This document shows, in pieces, positions 22,992 to 36,146 of a stretch of DNA of 64,000 bases. The DNA comes from Acanthosoma haemorrhoidale (Eukaryota; Arthropoda; Insecta; Hemiptera; Acanthosomatidae): NCBI GenBank assembly GCA_930367205.1, contig OV884012.1, positions 147,575,405 through 147,639,404 on the forward strand, given 5' to 3'. Under the pieces are notes generated by a model. That model made no database searches. It saw nothing but the letters and a program-made list of their open reading frames with translations, and was not told the DNA's origin. The position numbers and the translations under genes are program-made. The first letter of the stretch is position 1. Each line of letters starts with the position of its first letter.

Positions 22992-23533
22992 ACCTGTCTG
23001 TATTTCCTGTCTGCGTGTTCTATGATGCCAGCAGTAAAATAACTAATCCAGTCAATAAAGTATCGTAGCTAGGGAGAGAGGGGTCGACCCGGGCATATGT
23101 TTTGGGGAGGCTTTTTTATATATTTTTGTTTAAATTAAATTAAAAAAAAAACAATATAATAATGATGTAACCAACAAAATCAATTATGATAGCTGCAGTT
23201 CAACGGAAATGCGTGCTGGCCCCGGAGGCCCGACGAGACGTCGACATTTTTACGCTTAATCTATGAAATAAGAAAACATATTCAGCTTAAATTTGGAATT
23301 GGGCAAATAAAGTACCGTTGCCTGGAGATAAAATCGAGATCTAGCGATACGATACAGATGATATAAAGTTTAACAATGATATTCAAGATTTTTTAAACAA
23401 AAGAGCTAGAAAAATAAATATATAAACACGCTTACATTTCTGTTCAGTAATTGTTAATAAACAGTCTTCATTTTCGATGGATTTAAAAAGATGCGACAAA
23501 AGCTCTAGGTACGCTACTAAATTGATTTGAAAT
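22992..23533. other. No recognisable feature
   Basis: Includes a short GC-rich patch (GGCCCCGGAGGCCCGACGAGACG near 23220) of unknown origin. Confidence 0.4.
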
Positions 23534-23634
23534 GTTTTTGTTTTTTTGTTTTTTTCTCCATAGCCCCTTTAAATTTCCAAATAATTATATAGAATTATAG
23601 ATCCTCAGGTGAATCTATTACAAATTATTTTGTA
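23534..23634 (-). mobile_element. Short 5'-truncated J2 copy
   Basis: T-rich tract, then TCCATAGCCCCTTTAAATT and the AATTATAGATCCTCAGGTGAAT segment of the J2 3' UTR, stopping at TTATTTTGTAG. Directly followed by another poly-T-led element at 23636, so two poly-A-tailed insertions sit back to back. Confidence 0.8.
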
Positions 23635-23635
23635 G

Positions 23636-23830
23636 ATTTTTTTTTTTTTTTTTTTCCCTTAGCTCTCAGACTTATAAAAATAGGATATGGGAAAAATAAA
23701 GGAAAATTATTTTGGGCTAATGAGTGCCTTTCACTAAGGGGAGTCCCCCATTTGAAGGATGTATGAGAAGGATATAGGGTGTGGAATGCCTAAAGGAGGC
23801 GGGTGGAATCAGGAAGGTAGTGAGAGTCTA
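23636..23830 (-). mobile_element. Poly-T-led short retroelement (family P)
   Basis: A run of about 20 T followed by TCCCTTAGCTCTCAG and a G-rich body. The body resembles the insertion at 648-787: both have a TTGAAGG-T-GT-AGAGGAT-like stretch, then GTGTGGAA-GCC(T), then GGAGGC. By structure it is the 3' part of a poly-A-tailed retroelement on the minus strand. The family and its coding capacity are unknown to me. Confidence 0.45.
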
Positions 23831-26800
23831 CCGAGGATGAATCAAAAATTACTGGTTTGAAATGTTAATTCAATAACATTCTTTAAATGTTCTAGTTTAG
23901 CTATAATAACAGGCAGTGTGTGAAAAAACACGCTAAAATGAAATAATCTGGTCCCGTATTAAAAAACCTGACCTGCTTCTCTCACTTTTTAGTTTAGTTT
24001 TTCAAGTCACGCTAATTATGATTACAAGACCTGATTTTCCCTATCGGATACATTAACGCAAAAGCAGTTAACTAGTAAACGAAAAATAAAGTTAATAATA
24101 ATAAAACCATAGAAATAATATACATAGTAATAGAAATCGTGTAATAAATATCTTACAAGGCGATATTTTTGTGTTTTTGTTGTCTCAATAACTTACCTAC
24201 TTAAAATTTGATTTATTTATCTAGTGAACGGTGATTTTTAAAGCACGAATAAGGTTTTAAATAACGCAAAGAAATATTTTTGTTCACATCATTGCTTTTA
24301 TGAAACTCACAATACTCGTAAGCATCTCCCGCCATCGTTACTATCTTCATCCTTTGTGTATCTTAAGAACTATTCATATTTGTCCTATCACAGAATTAAT
24401 AGTTTCCATGATCTTCCTGTTTAATCCCTTTTGATCGATTTCCTAAGTTTCATTGAATTATTTTTTTAGCATGCCTATTAAAAATCAGTTTCTCTAATAC
24501 TCCCTATTGATTGCCACTGTACATGGAAATTTGTCACCACTGCCACAGATGTTTACAACTTTATTTTTCTTAAATTGTCATTAATCTGATAAGTTTATTT
24601 TTTTACTACCGACATATTATCTTTAATTAGATGCTCATCATGAGACTTATCATTTTTTATAGGATTGCTATTATTTTTACCATCATTGGGGACTAATAAC
24701 TATTGTAATAAATAAACTATCATGCAAAATATCAGGTCTCTAAAAAAAAATCACTGATTAACTTAAAGTTCTGATCACGATTTTAATGATTCTGTGCGGC
24801 TACAGTTAAAGAATAAAAAAAATCAAACGAATATTGCTTAACATATTTCAGGGCAATGAGTTCTTAAATTTCCCCCATAATTAATTAATCATCGTACTCA
24901 ACATAATAAGAAAATATTTATTTTTTTAGGTCTTGTGAAGTTGAAATTATTTGTTACGTCATTGTGTAATAAAATGGAATTTCTATATATAAGTACATTT
25001 GATAGGTCAAACAGGAGACTCACATTCACTTGGATCCACATACTGGCAGACATGAGATAACATAAGGGTTCCTGATTTTGAAAATACATATAATTAAGTT
25101 CATAGATAAAAAATATTAGTGGGTAAAAATAAAAAAAAAATCATTCAAAAAATGTGAAAAAACAAAATATAGATGCCCCTAGTCCTTTTTTTATTGGTGG
25201 CAAATCAATAGGGGAAATTTCATACTATTCAGAGAACTGATGAGCAATGGAATATATTTTGAATTGTAATTTTTGGAGTATTTTAGAATTTGGTAATATT
25301 TCAAGGGGAATTCAAGCATTTAAATTAAAATACATTTTGGTCATCAGAAGATTTCCAGTCTTATTAATGAAAAAAAAAGACATTATTTCTACACTTATCT
25401 TACTTATCCTGTTAGTTTTTCACTACTTTCACCAATTTATATTAGTGATTTTGATATTCTTCCTAGTTGGTTGTTGTCTTTTATTTATTCCTCAAGGATT
25501 GATATTAAATTTTCATTGAGAAAATGTACATAGGAAACCTTGAAAAATTGTTTTATAGTCCTGCCTTCATCTCCATCTGCTTGTGCCAACTGTCAAGAAC
25601 TATGAATAACCACTTAACTAATAATCGCTGTAAACAAATTTATTTAGTAAAAATAAAAAAAAAAACTTTTAAATAAGTTTTTTTTGCGATGCTGCTGATC
25701 CTAGGCAAACTAGTTGAACATCTTCTTAAAGATTTTTTATCTTGACAAATAAAATGTGTTAGTGTAAATGTCATTGTCTGTACTTTAATGTCGCTAGCTT
25801 CTTTCATCATTACTCCTTCACTTTTTTTCAGCTCAATGCGATCATTTGGAATGATATTACTTTTTACCAGTAGGTGGAAAAGTAATAAAAACTTATGAAG
25901 GTAATGCCATTACATATAAGACATTAACACTGATGTAGATCGAGTTTCTGCCTGTGAGAACATAATTAAATATTTTAAATTTTCCAAAACAATAATACAA
26001 ATCAGAATTTACAAAGATCATCAAAAACAAGCATTGCCTTTTGCAGGTAAAAGGTTAACAAAGGGGAGAGGTTAATAAATTTCATAAGCAATATTAAGCT
26101 GCTGATTACAAAGTTTGCATTTAACAGCCTCATCGTACTGCAGAACAAGCTCAAAGTTAAAAAGAAAAAAAAATGTTTGTGCTTATTATTTCTAATTAGA
26201 TTTCCAGTAAAACGAGATAAGCGATAAGATTATTTATAAATAGTAAATTAGAGGTCATGAGTTGTACCCTGACAACTAGGATTTATGATGTAATTCCAAA
26301 GTCATTATTTAGAAAGGTTACTTTTGTACTGTTTGTGTGGCTCAATAAATTGATTAAATATATACTACAAAGACATCAGCAGCTTTGTGAATAAATACCC
26401 AACTTGTGAGATCAACAGGATGTGTCTGGGAGGGAGGTGAAAGGGATCTTCAAAATGATAATGAAAATATGACTAAGTTGACTTGTAAACCTTTCAGTTA
26501 TTCTGTGGCTGTTAATAATTGAGAATGTATAATTAAATCGTTTTTAGCGTTGCACGCTGACAAAATTTGTGTCACAAGTCATGTTACCCATTTATGAACA
26601 ATTCAAGAGCATATACAGAACAGTTTAAATATCTTTTACATCTGACAATCTGAGCAGAGCTGGAAAAATTCAGTAACCAAGCGATATTCATTTAGTTTAT
26701 TCAGTGTTTCTGTCAAGAAATAGCCAAAATTTCATGAGGAGTTGCGAGTGATTAAAAAAAATATGGATTTAATTGCTCTTATTGGTAAAGTGTTGATGTC

Positions 26801-29800
26801 TTCAACAAAAGTATAAGAAAGAAAATCCGATTGATTTTGATTTGCAGGAAATCGGTCCAGATGAACAGGATTCTATTCCATGATAATTACAACTATTAAT
26901 AAATTACTATTATTTTCACTACATAATTTGTTTGTTTATTTTATTTTTTTAACATCATTATTTTGTATGAAAAATTCATTTTATTTTTAAAACAGCAATT
27001 TTTTCTTTTGTACAATTTTTGCATTGTTTCAAAAAATTTATGTTTTTGTAGGGATTTATTTTGTTTGCTTTTTATTTGTACAATTTTTCCATTGTTTCCT
27101 ACAAGCTTACATTTTCATAGAATTGTTTTTTAAATTTAAATTTGATGGTTTTTGAAACTATATTAATCAAATAAAACATTTGTTCCATAATAAACAGTTC
27201 ATTAGTCTTTCTTGCCCTCTGATTATGTTTTACAATTCTTTTATGCCTGTTTTGTAATGCCTTAAATAAACGAGTAAAGTCATTGGTGAACAATTGATTA
27301 AGTTTTGTACAACAGAGATGAGTACAACAACTCTTTATGTATATTAAAAGCACTAATTTAGGAGAAGGCCTAAAAAAAATTAATTTTTCTATTGTAACAT
27401 TAATAATTTTAGCATCCCTTTGTACATTAAAATACCCACATTGAAAAGTTCTTAAAACTGACTTATAGATTGGTATTTATATAATGTTAGAGACTTGATA
27501 CATATTCACAATTCTTCCAGATGATTTTTGACACATCCCACTTCACCAAAAGACTGGATTAAGAAGGCATTTATGAGTAAATGATAGAAACTTTCAAATA
27601 ATATTAAATAACATAATAATAATTATTTCTATTTTTATGCTGTTTAATTATTAAGTAATCTACTAATTTAGTTTTCCTAATAAAGACTATTTTCAATTGG
27701 TATAAGTATATGGTAATAGTATTTTTTAATCGAGAATCATCTTAGAAATCTAAGCTTACATTATAATAAATTTCAGTATTATTATATAATGGTGGTTGAA
27801 GGTCTAAAAACAATTTTTTTTTCCCTATAGTTTATTATATTTAGCACCAACGTTTTGAAATGAAACCTAGACTCACAGTTTTTAGGATAGCTGCTGTTTT
27901 AGAAGTCAAAAAAGTTTGCAATAGGTATCTAGGTATCTAGGTTCAAATCCAGAGAAATGTATTTTATTTTCATAAATATAAGTGGAAGGTTTCAGATAGG
28001 GTGAGTATGCTGCTTTATAATAAATAAATAGTGAGCCCAGTTTTTCGATCATTTTACTAGTGATATTTCCACTCATTATGATTCTACATATTATTTTGAC
28101 CTTCCTTTCTTTAATCATTTTTCAACTTACTAAACAACATTTTAGTAAAAAAAGTGATGAATTTTCCAACTGCCATAGGATGGATCTGAATCAAAACTGT
28201 GGACTATGGTGAGATTCCTCCATCAATGGCTGTAAGAAAATAATGTTTGAAACAAGGGTTAAGGCAAAACCTTGGATTGTTCTACCAGTTCCCTTCCGAC
28301 TTGAGAACCGGTGCAGAAAACACTTCTGCTCCGGAAAATAGTAACTAAAAAAACCTTGGAAGAAGTGTGCTGAATGTGTTAGTTGAGAATAATTTCAATA
28401 GATACCACTGCCTTCATTAGATAGGATTACACTTACATTAGTGTTTAAGTTTACTAACAGCCATAGAAAAAAAAACTGTCAATATCAGGGTCTATGCCAC
28501 AATTGAAATCTCTTATTTCAGTATATTGTTTTCCCAGTAGAGGTTGCTGTGCGGACTACTACTTGGTAGGTGGAATTCCTGTCTGAAATGTTGGATTTGT
28601 CAACATAATGTATTCGTTCTGGGCTTAAAACTGGTGCTTCAGAATGGCTCCAGCAGATCTATTCGGAACCATCTCTACAAAATTACAGGGTAATAGGATC
28701 TACAGCTATGAGTTCAGCAAATTAAATGAAACAAATATTTCCAAAACAAATGTTTGCTAGAAGTAAATTGTTGAAAAACTGCCTAAAATCATATTATAGA
28801 AATGCTTTTTATTTTATTTTTTTAAGGTTTCGTAGTTACAGAAATATGTGTCTGCGTAAATAATGTGTATTTTCTAGTTATAATTATTCTTGAGCTCAAC
28901 TTGCTTTTTGTTCTAGATAAACAATAATAAATTAATCAATGTTAATAATAATAATTTATTAAATACAAAGTGTTGTGCTATTGCTTTGAATGTAGAAAAT
29001 ATATAAATAAGTACACTTAAGTAAGAGTTATTTATATAAAATGTAATATTTGAATTCATCAACACAGGCATATAAAATTATTTTTGTACTAATTTATGCA
29101 GTGTGTACCATATGATTTAATTATATTTATTGATAGTTGCTGGCTTCAATTTAATAATGGGAATCCCAGGAACCAGCACATCTTTGGAAAGAATTATATC
29201 ACCAATGAGTTCTTTGTGGATTGATTGAAAATAAAGTTTAAACAACAAGACTGTGAAGACAATAATAATAAACGAAACACTTTGAGGTTATTTTATGTAT
29301 AGAACTTCATGTCTACATCAAGAAAGATCAGAATAAAATATTCACATTAATGTGTAATTGTGTTGATATCGATACATTTGCCAGTATCGGTCATATAGGT
29401 TTTTTCTATATTATTTGATAACTGCCTTTTCACATAATACACTGGTCATATAAATGATCGAAATGGCAAAGAACTAACAAGCCAGGAGGCAAAAGCAAAA
29501 GAGGATATATCTAAATTGTGCTGGTTTGATGATATGGATAAATAGTTTTAAGATGGAGAACAAGGCAGACTTTTTTATGTAGCATTAAGAATAGGGCAAT
29601 GTAGTTATAATAATATATATAGTAAGGCAAGACTTAGTATATTAGGAAGAGTAGGCAGGAGAAATGTAGTTAGTTTAGCTAAGATCACACCAATATCACA
29701 GTTTAAGGTACAAAATAAAACAAATAAAAGTGAGAATAATAAACTTTGTTAAAAAGAAACTAAGGTGCATTGACCAGTGCAGTATACACAAATTCCCTGG

Positions 29801-30327
29801 AATACATACTTCACAGGCTACAAAATATTCCATGGTCTCGTAAACCTATAAGTGCTTGAGGTCTATGAGGGAAACTTCTGAGACATCTATCCCGTGGTAA
29901 GGGAGGGGGGGGGAAATGCTTGATGATAAGGAATAATTCCTAAATTGGAATTAAACAGGAGATGGAGATATAATTAAGCAGGAGGCAGAAATAATTGGAG
30001 AGGAGTTAAAGGCTCTTCAACTAGCTCCATAAAGTAGGTAAATTAATTGTTGGAACTTTTAACAAATTTAAGTTCTATATTTCAAGTGGAAAATATCTTG
30101 TAGAATGCTAATACACAACAAACCCTATGTCCTATTGTAAACCAGGAAAAAGTTTAAATATAACTTTTTTTAGTTTATATTTGGTACCACAGCACTACAT
30201 ATCACGTGTGAGTTTTTTTTAGTTCTCTTAACATGTAACTGAAATACAAGTAATGCGAAAAGCTTGAAATGTCTTGAATATTTCTCTATAGCTTCCACTT
30301 TTGACAATACCCTTTTAACTCTGGTAT
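23831..30327. other. Long AT-rich stretch without recognisable elements
   Basis: About 6.5 kb with no J1, J2 or LTR copy, the emptiest part of the window. Holds an 84-codon (27099-27353, minus) and a 90-codon (25247-25519, plus, hydrophobic) frame that look like AT-rich chance frames. The 28150-28720 part is slightly less AT-rich. Could be intron or intergenic DNA. Confidence 0.5.
27001..27130 (+). repeat. Imperfect 68 bp tandem repeat
   Basis: TGTACAATTTTTGCATTGTTTC at 27009 recurs as TGTACAATTTTTCCATTGTTTC at 27077, followed in each case by TTTATG/TTACATTTT(T/C)(G/A)TAG. Confidence 0.65.
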
Positions 30328-30479
30328 GTGTATGTAGCGACCGCTAACTACACAAGTTAAATCACCCTATACTCTATTGCATATATATTGTAAGCAAAAG
30401 TAAAATAACATGAACTAAATGTATTATAATCAAATGTAAATCATTGTAAAAGTGTTAAGAAATAAAAGACGGAAGCCAA

Positions 30480-30690
30480 CTAAGTCATAAACGAGAAAGG
30501 GTCACCAGCTGGCAGTCATAAACATTAACAGCCCTTCCAAGTCACACGAGAAAGAGTCACCAGCTGGCAGTCATAAACTTGAAAGGGTCACCAGCTGGCA
30601 GTCATAAACAGTCATAAACATTAACAACCCTTCCAAGTCACACGAGAAAGAGTCACCAGCTGGCAGTCATAAACAGTCATAAACATTAAC
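30480..30690 (+). repeat. Tandem expansion inside the family L LTR
   Basis: Four copies of GTCACCAGCTGGCAGTCATAAAC, with a higher-order unit of about 110-120 bases that includes ATTAACA(A/G)CCCTTCCAAGTCACACGAGAAAGA. Other LTR copies carry the unit once. Likely arose by slippage or unequal exchange. Confidence 0.85.
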
Positions 30691-30725
30691 AACCCTTGCA
30701 GCCTCCCAGCCGGAAGTAGAGAGGG

Positions 30726-30761
30726 TACTTAAGGCAGGGCCCCTGGCCCTGTTAGTCAGTC
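30726..30761 (+). promoter_or_regulatory. Candidate LTR core promoter (TATA-like plus insect initiator)
   Basis: TACTTAAGG starts at 30726 and TCAGTC at 30756-30761; the spacing to the A of the initiator is 32 bases, right for a TATA/Inr pair. The pair is kept in the other two LTR copies (CTTAAGTA at 6303-6310 with GACTGA at 6276-6281 on the minus strand; ACTTAAGG near 39951 with TTAGTC downstream). Function is inferred from spacing and conservation only. Confidence 0.4.
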
Positions 30762-31055
30762 TCTTAGTCTCCTCGTCAGTCTCCTTGCGAGGCTCTCGCA
30801 AGTCTCTCGCGACCTTTACTCGGTGACGCTTGCTTGGTTTCCGCTCGAACTCTGAAAACTTGACTAATTCTTTATGAAACCTCTGTACCTCTTCTCTTGA
30901 ACATAGTGCATTGTCGGGGCACATACCTATCACAAATGAAGTAAGATAGTAACAATATGACGGAACGATTGTCCATGTTATAAACTCGAACAATCCGCAC
31001 TTGTCACCAGGGCTAGGGTGATCAGGCACCTCCCTAGTGACGACTCAACAGTGTA

Positions 31056-34000
31056 TTTCCTCTCCACAAGTGCTCTCCTCTTCCAATTTGGACTGAACAA
31101 TTTCTTCAGCTGAAAATTCTTTGCTGGGGGGTGGTTCATGGTCTGCTGATAATATCACTTTAGTATTTAGTTGTTGGAAGTGTGCTCGACATAGAATTGG
31201 GTATTATGAGACTATTTATAAAACTATTCTAATGGCAACTAACCCCAATTTTTTTTTTGAGGAGATGAATACTTTTGAAACTTTATATTCCTTTGATTTT
31301 TCCATTATATTTGCTACTTTTGGTATTGTAGAATTTTTTTTGTTATTTTCCCAAATACTTGGGATTAGAGGACCAATTGGATTATAGCATAGAGTATTAA
31401 TGTCCAAGAAGTATTGATTTTCATGGAGCTCAATCAATTTTAGTTATTGGAGAATCATGTTTTTTATTTGGACAAATTTTGTGTTTTAAGGATGCTTGCA
31501 TTAGTTATAGTCTGGGATTGGTCAACCTTTTGATTTTTTGATTATTCCAAGTTTTGCCAAATCCAAGTAAGAAAACAGGCCAAAGTATAGAACTAAAAGA
31601 AACAATGAAATGGGGTAAAGATTAATTAATAACGGGAATTTTGCCTTCTCAACCTTTAAATATTTGACATTTTGACTGATTAAGTTTATGAATTATCCAT
31701 CATTTGAAATTGAAAATGAAGCTGGTTGTTGTGTAAAAGGTGTTTTTTTTAAACAAGTATTATTTACCAAAAACATTTATTATTCCCTTACAGAAAGAAA
31801 TATTGTAGTTTATATTGTAAACAAATGAGTTTTTATTTATTATTTTCAATTTCTCTTGTCGTTTAATTGGTGCAAATTGTGTGAGAGCAATCTATACAAG
31901 ACAAGAAGGTGGGATTAAAAGGATACAATTCCTCAGCCTGAGAAACTCGGGGACCCAAGGGTCTTGACCAAAAATATTTTAAATTAATTAATTCACTTAG
32001 GCCTGAAGGAGATGTTTATTTATTTGTTTCATACTTATTTTGTATCCTATGAGTACTCGGAAGTATACTTATATTTTACACCATTGAGGGGTAGTATTAT
32101 AGTAAGTGATTTAGCTACGATGTTCGCCTAAACAATTTAAGGCTAGGTGTTGTGCTGTTAATATTCTCATGACATCAGTTTTTAGGTGAGATTCTCTTAA
32201 CAGCTACACGTCTGCATAGTGAATTACATTCAACATAACCAACAAGTTCTATTTTTACTGATTAATACACAGATGAGTGCTTATAGAGCTTCATTTTGAA
32301 CTCAAGAGAAACTTTAACAAATCTAGTTTAAGTAAATAAACAATTGTATAAATAATCAGGCAGTAGTTAAATTACCAAGATTAGTAATAGTAGTAGACAT
32401 ATAATATATGTAATAATGTAATATAAGCTGGTAAGGTCCCAAAAGGTCAAAAAAAAACAGTCAAGCAAAGACCTGCAGGAAGAACCTTTGACTATCTGAA
32501 AGCAGCCTCTTTCACTAATAATAATTATAATTTGTATTACAATTTTTGTTCCTTATATACAACGTCACTTATTTTAAAGGTAGGCCATCTTCTATTTAAT
32601 TTATACTACAGGGATTAAGTTGAATGTGTTAGCTGTAAAACTAAATGTAGCTTTTTAATATCTAAAGATTTTTGACTATGGGTACTTTTGAAGCTAGGGC
32701 AATTATACAATTATCTAGATATACATCTTGCTTATGTATTAGCATACGTAAGATTTTAATGTTAAGGGTGTATGAGAAATATTACCTTGCCTTTTTATTT
32801 TATTTATTATTGGTTTAATTCTGGTAATTCACTCATAATAAACTTGGATCTTTACTGGAGATGGCCAAAATAACTCACCCCAATAAACTAAGTAGAGTAA
32901 CATTTAATTAATTTATTCCAAACAGTATATTTAACTATGTCAAATTATATATTTGTTGTCATATTGTTTGTTGTTATACAACATTTGTAATTTCAATTAC
33001 TTTTAAAGTACCTGTAAAGACTTTTCTATCACTTATATAAATTTAACATTGGCAGCGAATGTATTATCAGCTTCTAAAAACGTTTTTATCATTTAAAATA
33101 TTATTTGAAATAGGAGATTACACAGAAAAAAATGCAAACTAATTGAAATGGAAACAAAAAACTAACAATTTCTATCAAACTTTACTTGATAAACTCCAAA
33201 TTTGTTGATTGACATCAATAAGATTACTTGAAAAAAGATTTACATTCATCTATACACTAATAGTAAGGCTGAAGAGATTAATTAAGCTTTAAAGAACACC
33301 AAACTTAATTAATATTTTTTATTTGTTGGTATGCTTGCCGGTTTGTATTATCTCCACCCAATATCCCTGAAATGGAGAAAGCTTCTTGCTTGCACCATGC
33401 AATTAGTATTCAACATAATTATATTTTCATATATGGTTGCTGTCTGCCCACAATTAATTTTGTTGCTACATTTATGTTTTCTGCAAAGTATTATGTCCGT
33501 GAATAATATACTCCCTTCATGAGATATTCCACCAAGGATTGAAGTTTAAACTAAAATAGGTGAAATCAAATTGATCACTAGCAAACTGAGGTCACTTAAA
33601 AATTACAGCATGTACATTAAAGTATGTTTTGATTGTGAAAATTGAATCTTGAATTATTATTCATAACCACCAGAATATTTTAATTTGACCCATATAATAC
33701 AGCGCACATCATAATTTGAACAGGTCATCATTCACATTTTGGGGCTAGCTGACAATTATTTATATTTGCTTATCAAATAACAGAGAAAAATAATTTAAAA
33801 GTCATTTAATCAGCTGATAGGATTTCCCTGGTATTATTTTAATCAATACAACTGCTTATACAACACTTAAATTCAGTAAACTTACATAATTGTACTAAGT
33901 TTTGAAATGTTGTAAAATATCATCTTATTTTTATAAAGTTATAACAAGAATAATGAGATCATAAACAAATTGCAAGTATTGAACATCTCAAAGCAAAAAA

Positions 34001-34300
34001 CAAATTATAATTGCTAGAATTATTTAATATTCATGTATATGCAAATACAAATTATTAGTTAAATTCAGATTACATTACAGGTTAAGATATAACATGTTGC
34101 TTCCTTCCTCCTTGATTTGTGTGAGGTGTCTATATGTAGGTTAATTGTCACCAATGCTGTTAATTCAATCATATTTCACAAAATTCTTTCCCCCCCGTCT
34201 TTCTGGAACTTTGCTATGTCTTTTTTCTATCAACTTTTTTGTTCCATAGTTAGAATAAGCCAACCCTTACGACTACAGTGTGAGAAATATCCATACCATT
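31056..34300. other. No gene recognised
   Basis: AT-rich. At 31121-31440 overlapping frames of 88 (plus) and 73 (minus) codons occur; both are low-complexity and hydrophobic or lysine-rich. No repeats shared with the rest of the window. Confidence 0.45.
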
Positions 34301-34633
34301 TCATTTGGTGTTCTTCCATTGTGTCTGTCTGCTGCAGGTTTCAAAATCTAGATTTTTTCTGTTTGTCTTTGTTTTTTGTTGTTTACAGGTGTAAAACTTA
34401 GTGGTCATTAACACCTTGAGATTTGTTCTTATTTCAGCCCAAACCCATAACTCTTCCACCTTGCCTTTCAATTTATTATTTTTTAATACCAGATTTTTGA
34501 AAACGTCCTTGGAAATAATAATATTCCCCTCATAAATATAATGTGATGCACCATTAGTTTCTCTTAGACACACTCCTAGATCGATTGAAGAGCACAAATC
34601 ATGATTAAAATTATAAAAGAAAAGCAAACACAA
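34301..34633 (-). other. Unrecognised 110-codon open frame
   Basis: Lysine- and asparagine-rich product containing SHYIYEGNIIISKDVF and VEELWVWAEIRTNLKVLMTT, ending in a basic tail. It is open across an AT-rich area, where stops would be frequent. No motif recognised with confidence; a FLYWCH-like reading was considered but the Cys/His pattern is not there. Confidence 0.2.
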
Positions 34634-34914
34634 GATTATTTAAATTTTCTTAAATAAATAAATAATAATAAAGGTCTGTAAGCTGGTTAAATAATGTTTT
34701 GCTGAAGAGAAATAAATCTTTGAGATGAGCTAGAGCACACCAGCACTCTATCTATTTTCCGATGTTACAAAAAATTTTGAACAAGTGTGGTACTAGGATT
34801 TACTTTGTAACTCAAATAATGCATTCCTCCGACATGCTACCTCATCATCTTATTATACGGATCTAAAATATCAGCTGATCTTACACCTCTATCATGTCTG
34901 TTTCATTCCTATAT

Positions 34915-35925
34915 TTTGCTGGGATTCCCCTTGTATGGTGTCCTCAGTTCCCACCTGTTTCTTTGGTACTCGACTGATATCACTCATCCTTCAACCTCCT
35001 ATGAATTCAATGATGACACAGCCATCCTTTCTTCTAGCCCTGATCCAATTTTTCCTTCTAAGGGCTGGTGATCATTGAACAATCTTGCCTTTCTGGATGC
35101 TTGCACCACCAAATGAAGATTGCGGCAAAGTGAATGCCAATAAGTCCTGCGATGCCACCTTCACTTTTCTTCGCACATCCTGTCTTACAGTTTAATATGC
35201 AGGTTTTGAGCTCAATTTATAATGTTAGACACCAACATCTGTTGTCTGCCAAAATTTATTTTTTATCTCACAAAAGTTATACCTAAGCCAATCTGGACAT
35301 ACGAAACAGAGCTATGGGGGACAGCAAAAAAGTCGAACATCAAGCGTATCGAATCCTTTCATTCAAAAGTCCTGAGAACAATAGTAAATGCCCCTTATTA
35401 CGTCAGCAACAAAACCCTTCACAAGATCTTAATATACCCTACATTCTTGAACTCATCCCTTCCAAGTTCATGAAATTCCATAGTAACCTATCCAACCACC
35501 CTAATCCCCCAGCACAGTCATTGCACTGCACCACTCATCCCTATAATCCTCCCCGGAGACTAAAACGGCAGTGGCCTCGTGACCTGGTATAAATGCGTAA
35601 CAGTGGGAGTCCTGGCAATCGCCAATCATGTCCTGAGCGTATGTGGCTTTCGCACTCTTAGTCAGCCTCCGCTGGCTCGTATCCGGTGACGCAGCTGACG
35701 GAGGAGCGTGGGGGACTTCCCAAGACTCCGCTTCCTCTTTCGCATGTGAGGGAGGTGACAACCATGTGGATTTGGGAGGCCTCTGGGATCTTTGTAAATA
35801 TTGTACGAATGAGCGAGCGAATGAAAAATTGCAAATATGGTATGAATGAGATCATTTATTACAATTACTTATTGCCCAATAAGGGAGATTGTAATTTTAT
35901 CACAATAAAGCTGTTTTAATAATAA
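34915..35925 (+). mobile_element. J1-related copy with RT and C-terminal remains
   Basis: The 3' half (35281-35925) is close to J1: PIWTYETELWGTAKKSNIKR, the VLRTIVNAPYYVSNKTLH block, the 3' UTR and AATAAAG at the end. The 5' half is more diverged but still reads as RT: YSTDITHPSTSYEFNDDTAI aligns with J1's LYTADVPSTPNTFL..FADDTAV, with the active-site F-A-D-D changed to F-N-D-D. Several stops and shifts break the frame. Either an older subfamily or a young J1 end joined to an older relative. Confidence 0.8.
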
Positions 35926-36146
35926 CTAATTCTTAGTATATTACACATTGCTGTCTTAGTAAACCTGCTTCAGGCTCTTCATATCCTTTATGATACATTC
36001 CTTGTTATTTCATAGAATACTCAAAATAAAAACACGAAACATTTTGTAAATAATAAACAATGAGGAACTGTTCTCCTTACTCGAGATAAAATTATTACAG
36101 CACACAGCTGTGAAATATAGGTGTATCATTTTGCGAGAGTGCTGAA

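Larger units (their letters stand above)
30333..31050 (+). mobile_element. Solo LTR (family L), enlarged, with 5 bp target-site duplication
   Basis: 718 bases from TGTAGCGACCGCTAAC to GACGACTCAACA, flanked by GTGTA at 30328-30332 and 31051-31055. It is the inverse-oriented relative of 6029-6593. The extra length comes from tandem copies of the CACCAGCTGGCAGTCATAAAC unit at about 30480-30690. A TATA-like TACTTAAGG at 30726 lies 32 bases before the A of TCAGTC (30758). A 120-residue open frame on the opposite strand (30667-31029) runs through the LTR and probably has no meaning. Confidence 0.9.

Noticed and set aside
25247..25519. 90-codon hydrophobic frame resembling a membrane protein
   Set aside because: Ile/Leu/Phe-rich translation is expected from T-rich DNA; no signal peptide logic, no homologue recognised.
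27920..27960. GGTTCAAATCC, a tRNA/SINE B-box-like match
   Set aside because: No A-box at the right distance and no cloverleaf could be drawn; taken as chance in AT-rich sequence.
29430..29760. Faint retroelement-like reading (LRIGQCSYNN..)
   Set aside because: Only one short match to the LRIGH block, with stops on both sides and no neighbouring motif.
30667..31029. 120-codon minus-strand open frame
   Set aside because: Lies wholly in a solo LTR; the other LTR copies do not keep it open, so it is not a gene.
31121..31560. Possible mitochondrial insertion (T-rich hydrophobic frames)
   Set aside because: None of the mitochondrial proteins I know could be read in any frame with the invertebrate mitochondrial code; the T-richness alone is not evidence.
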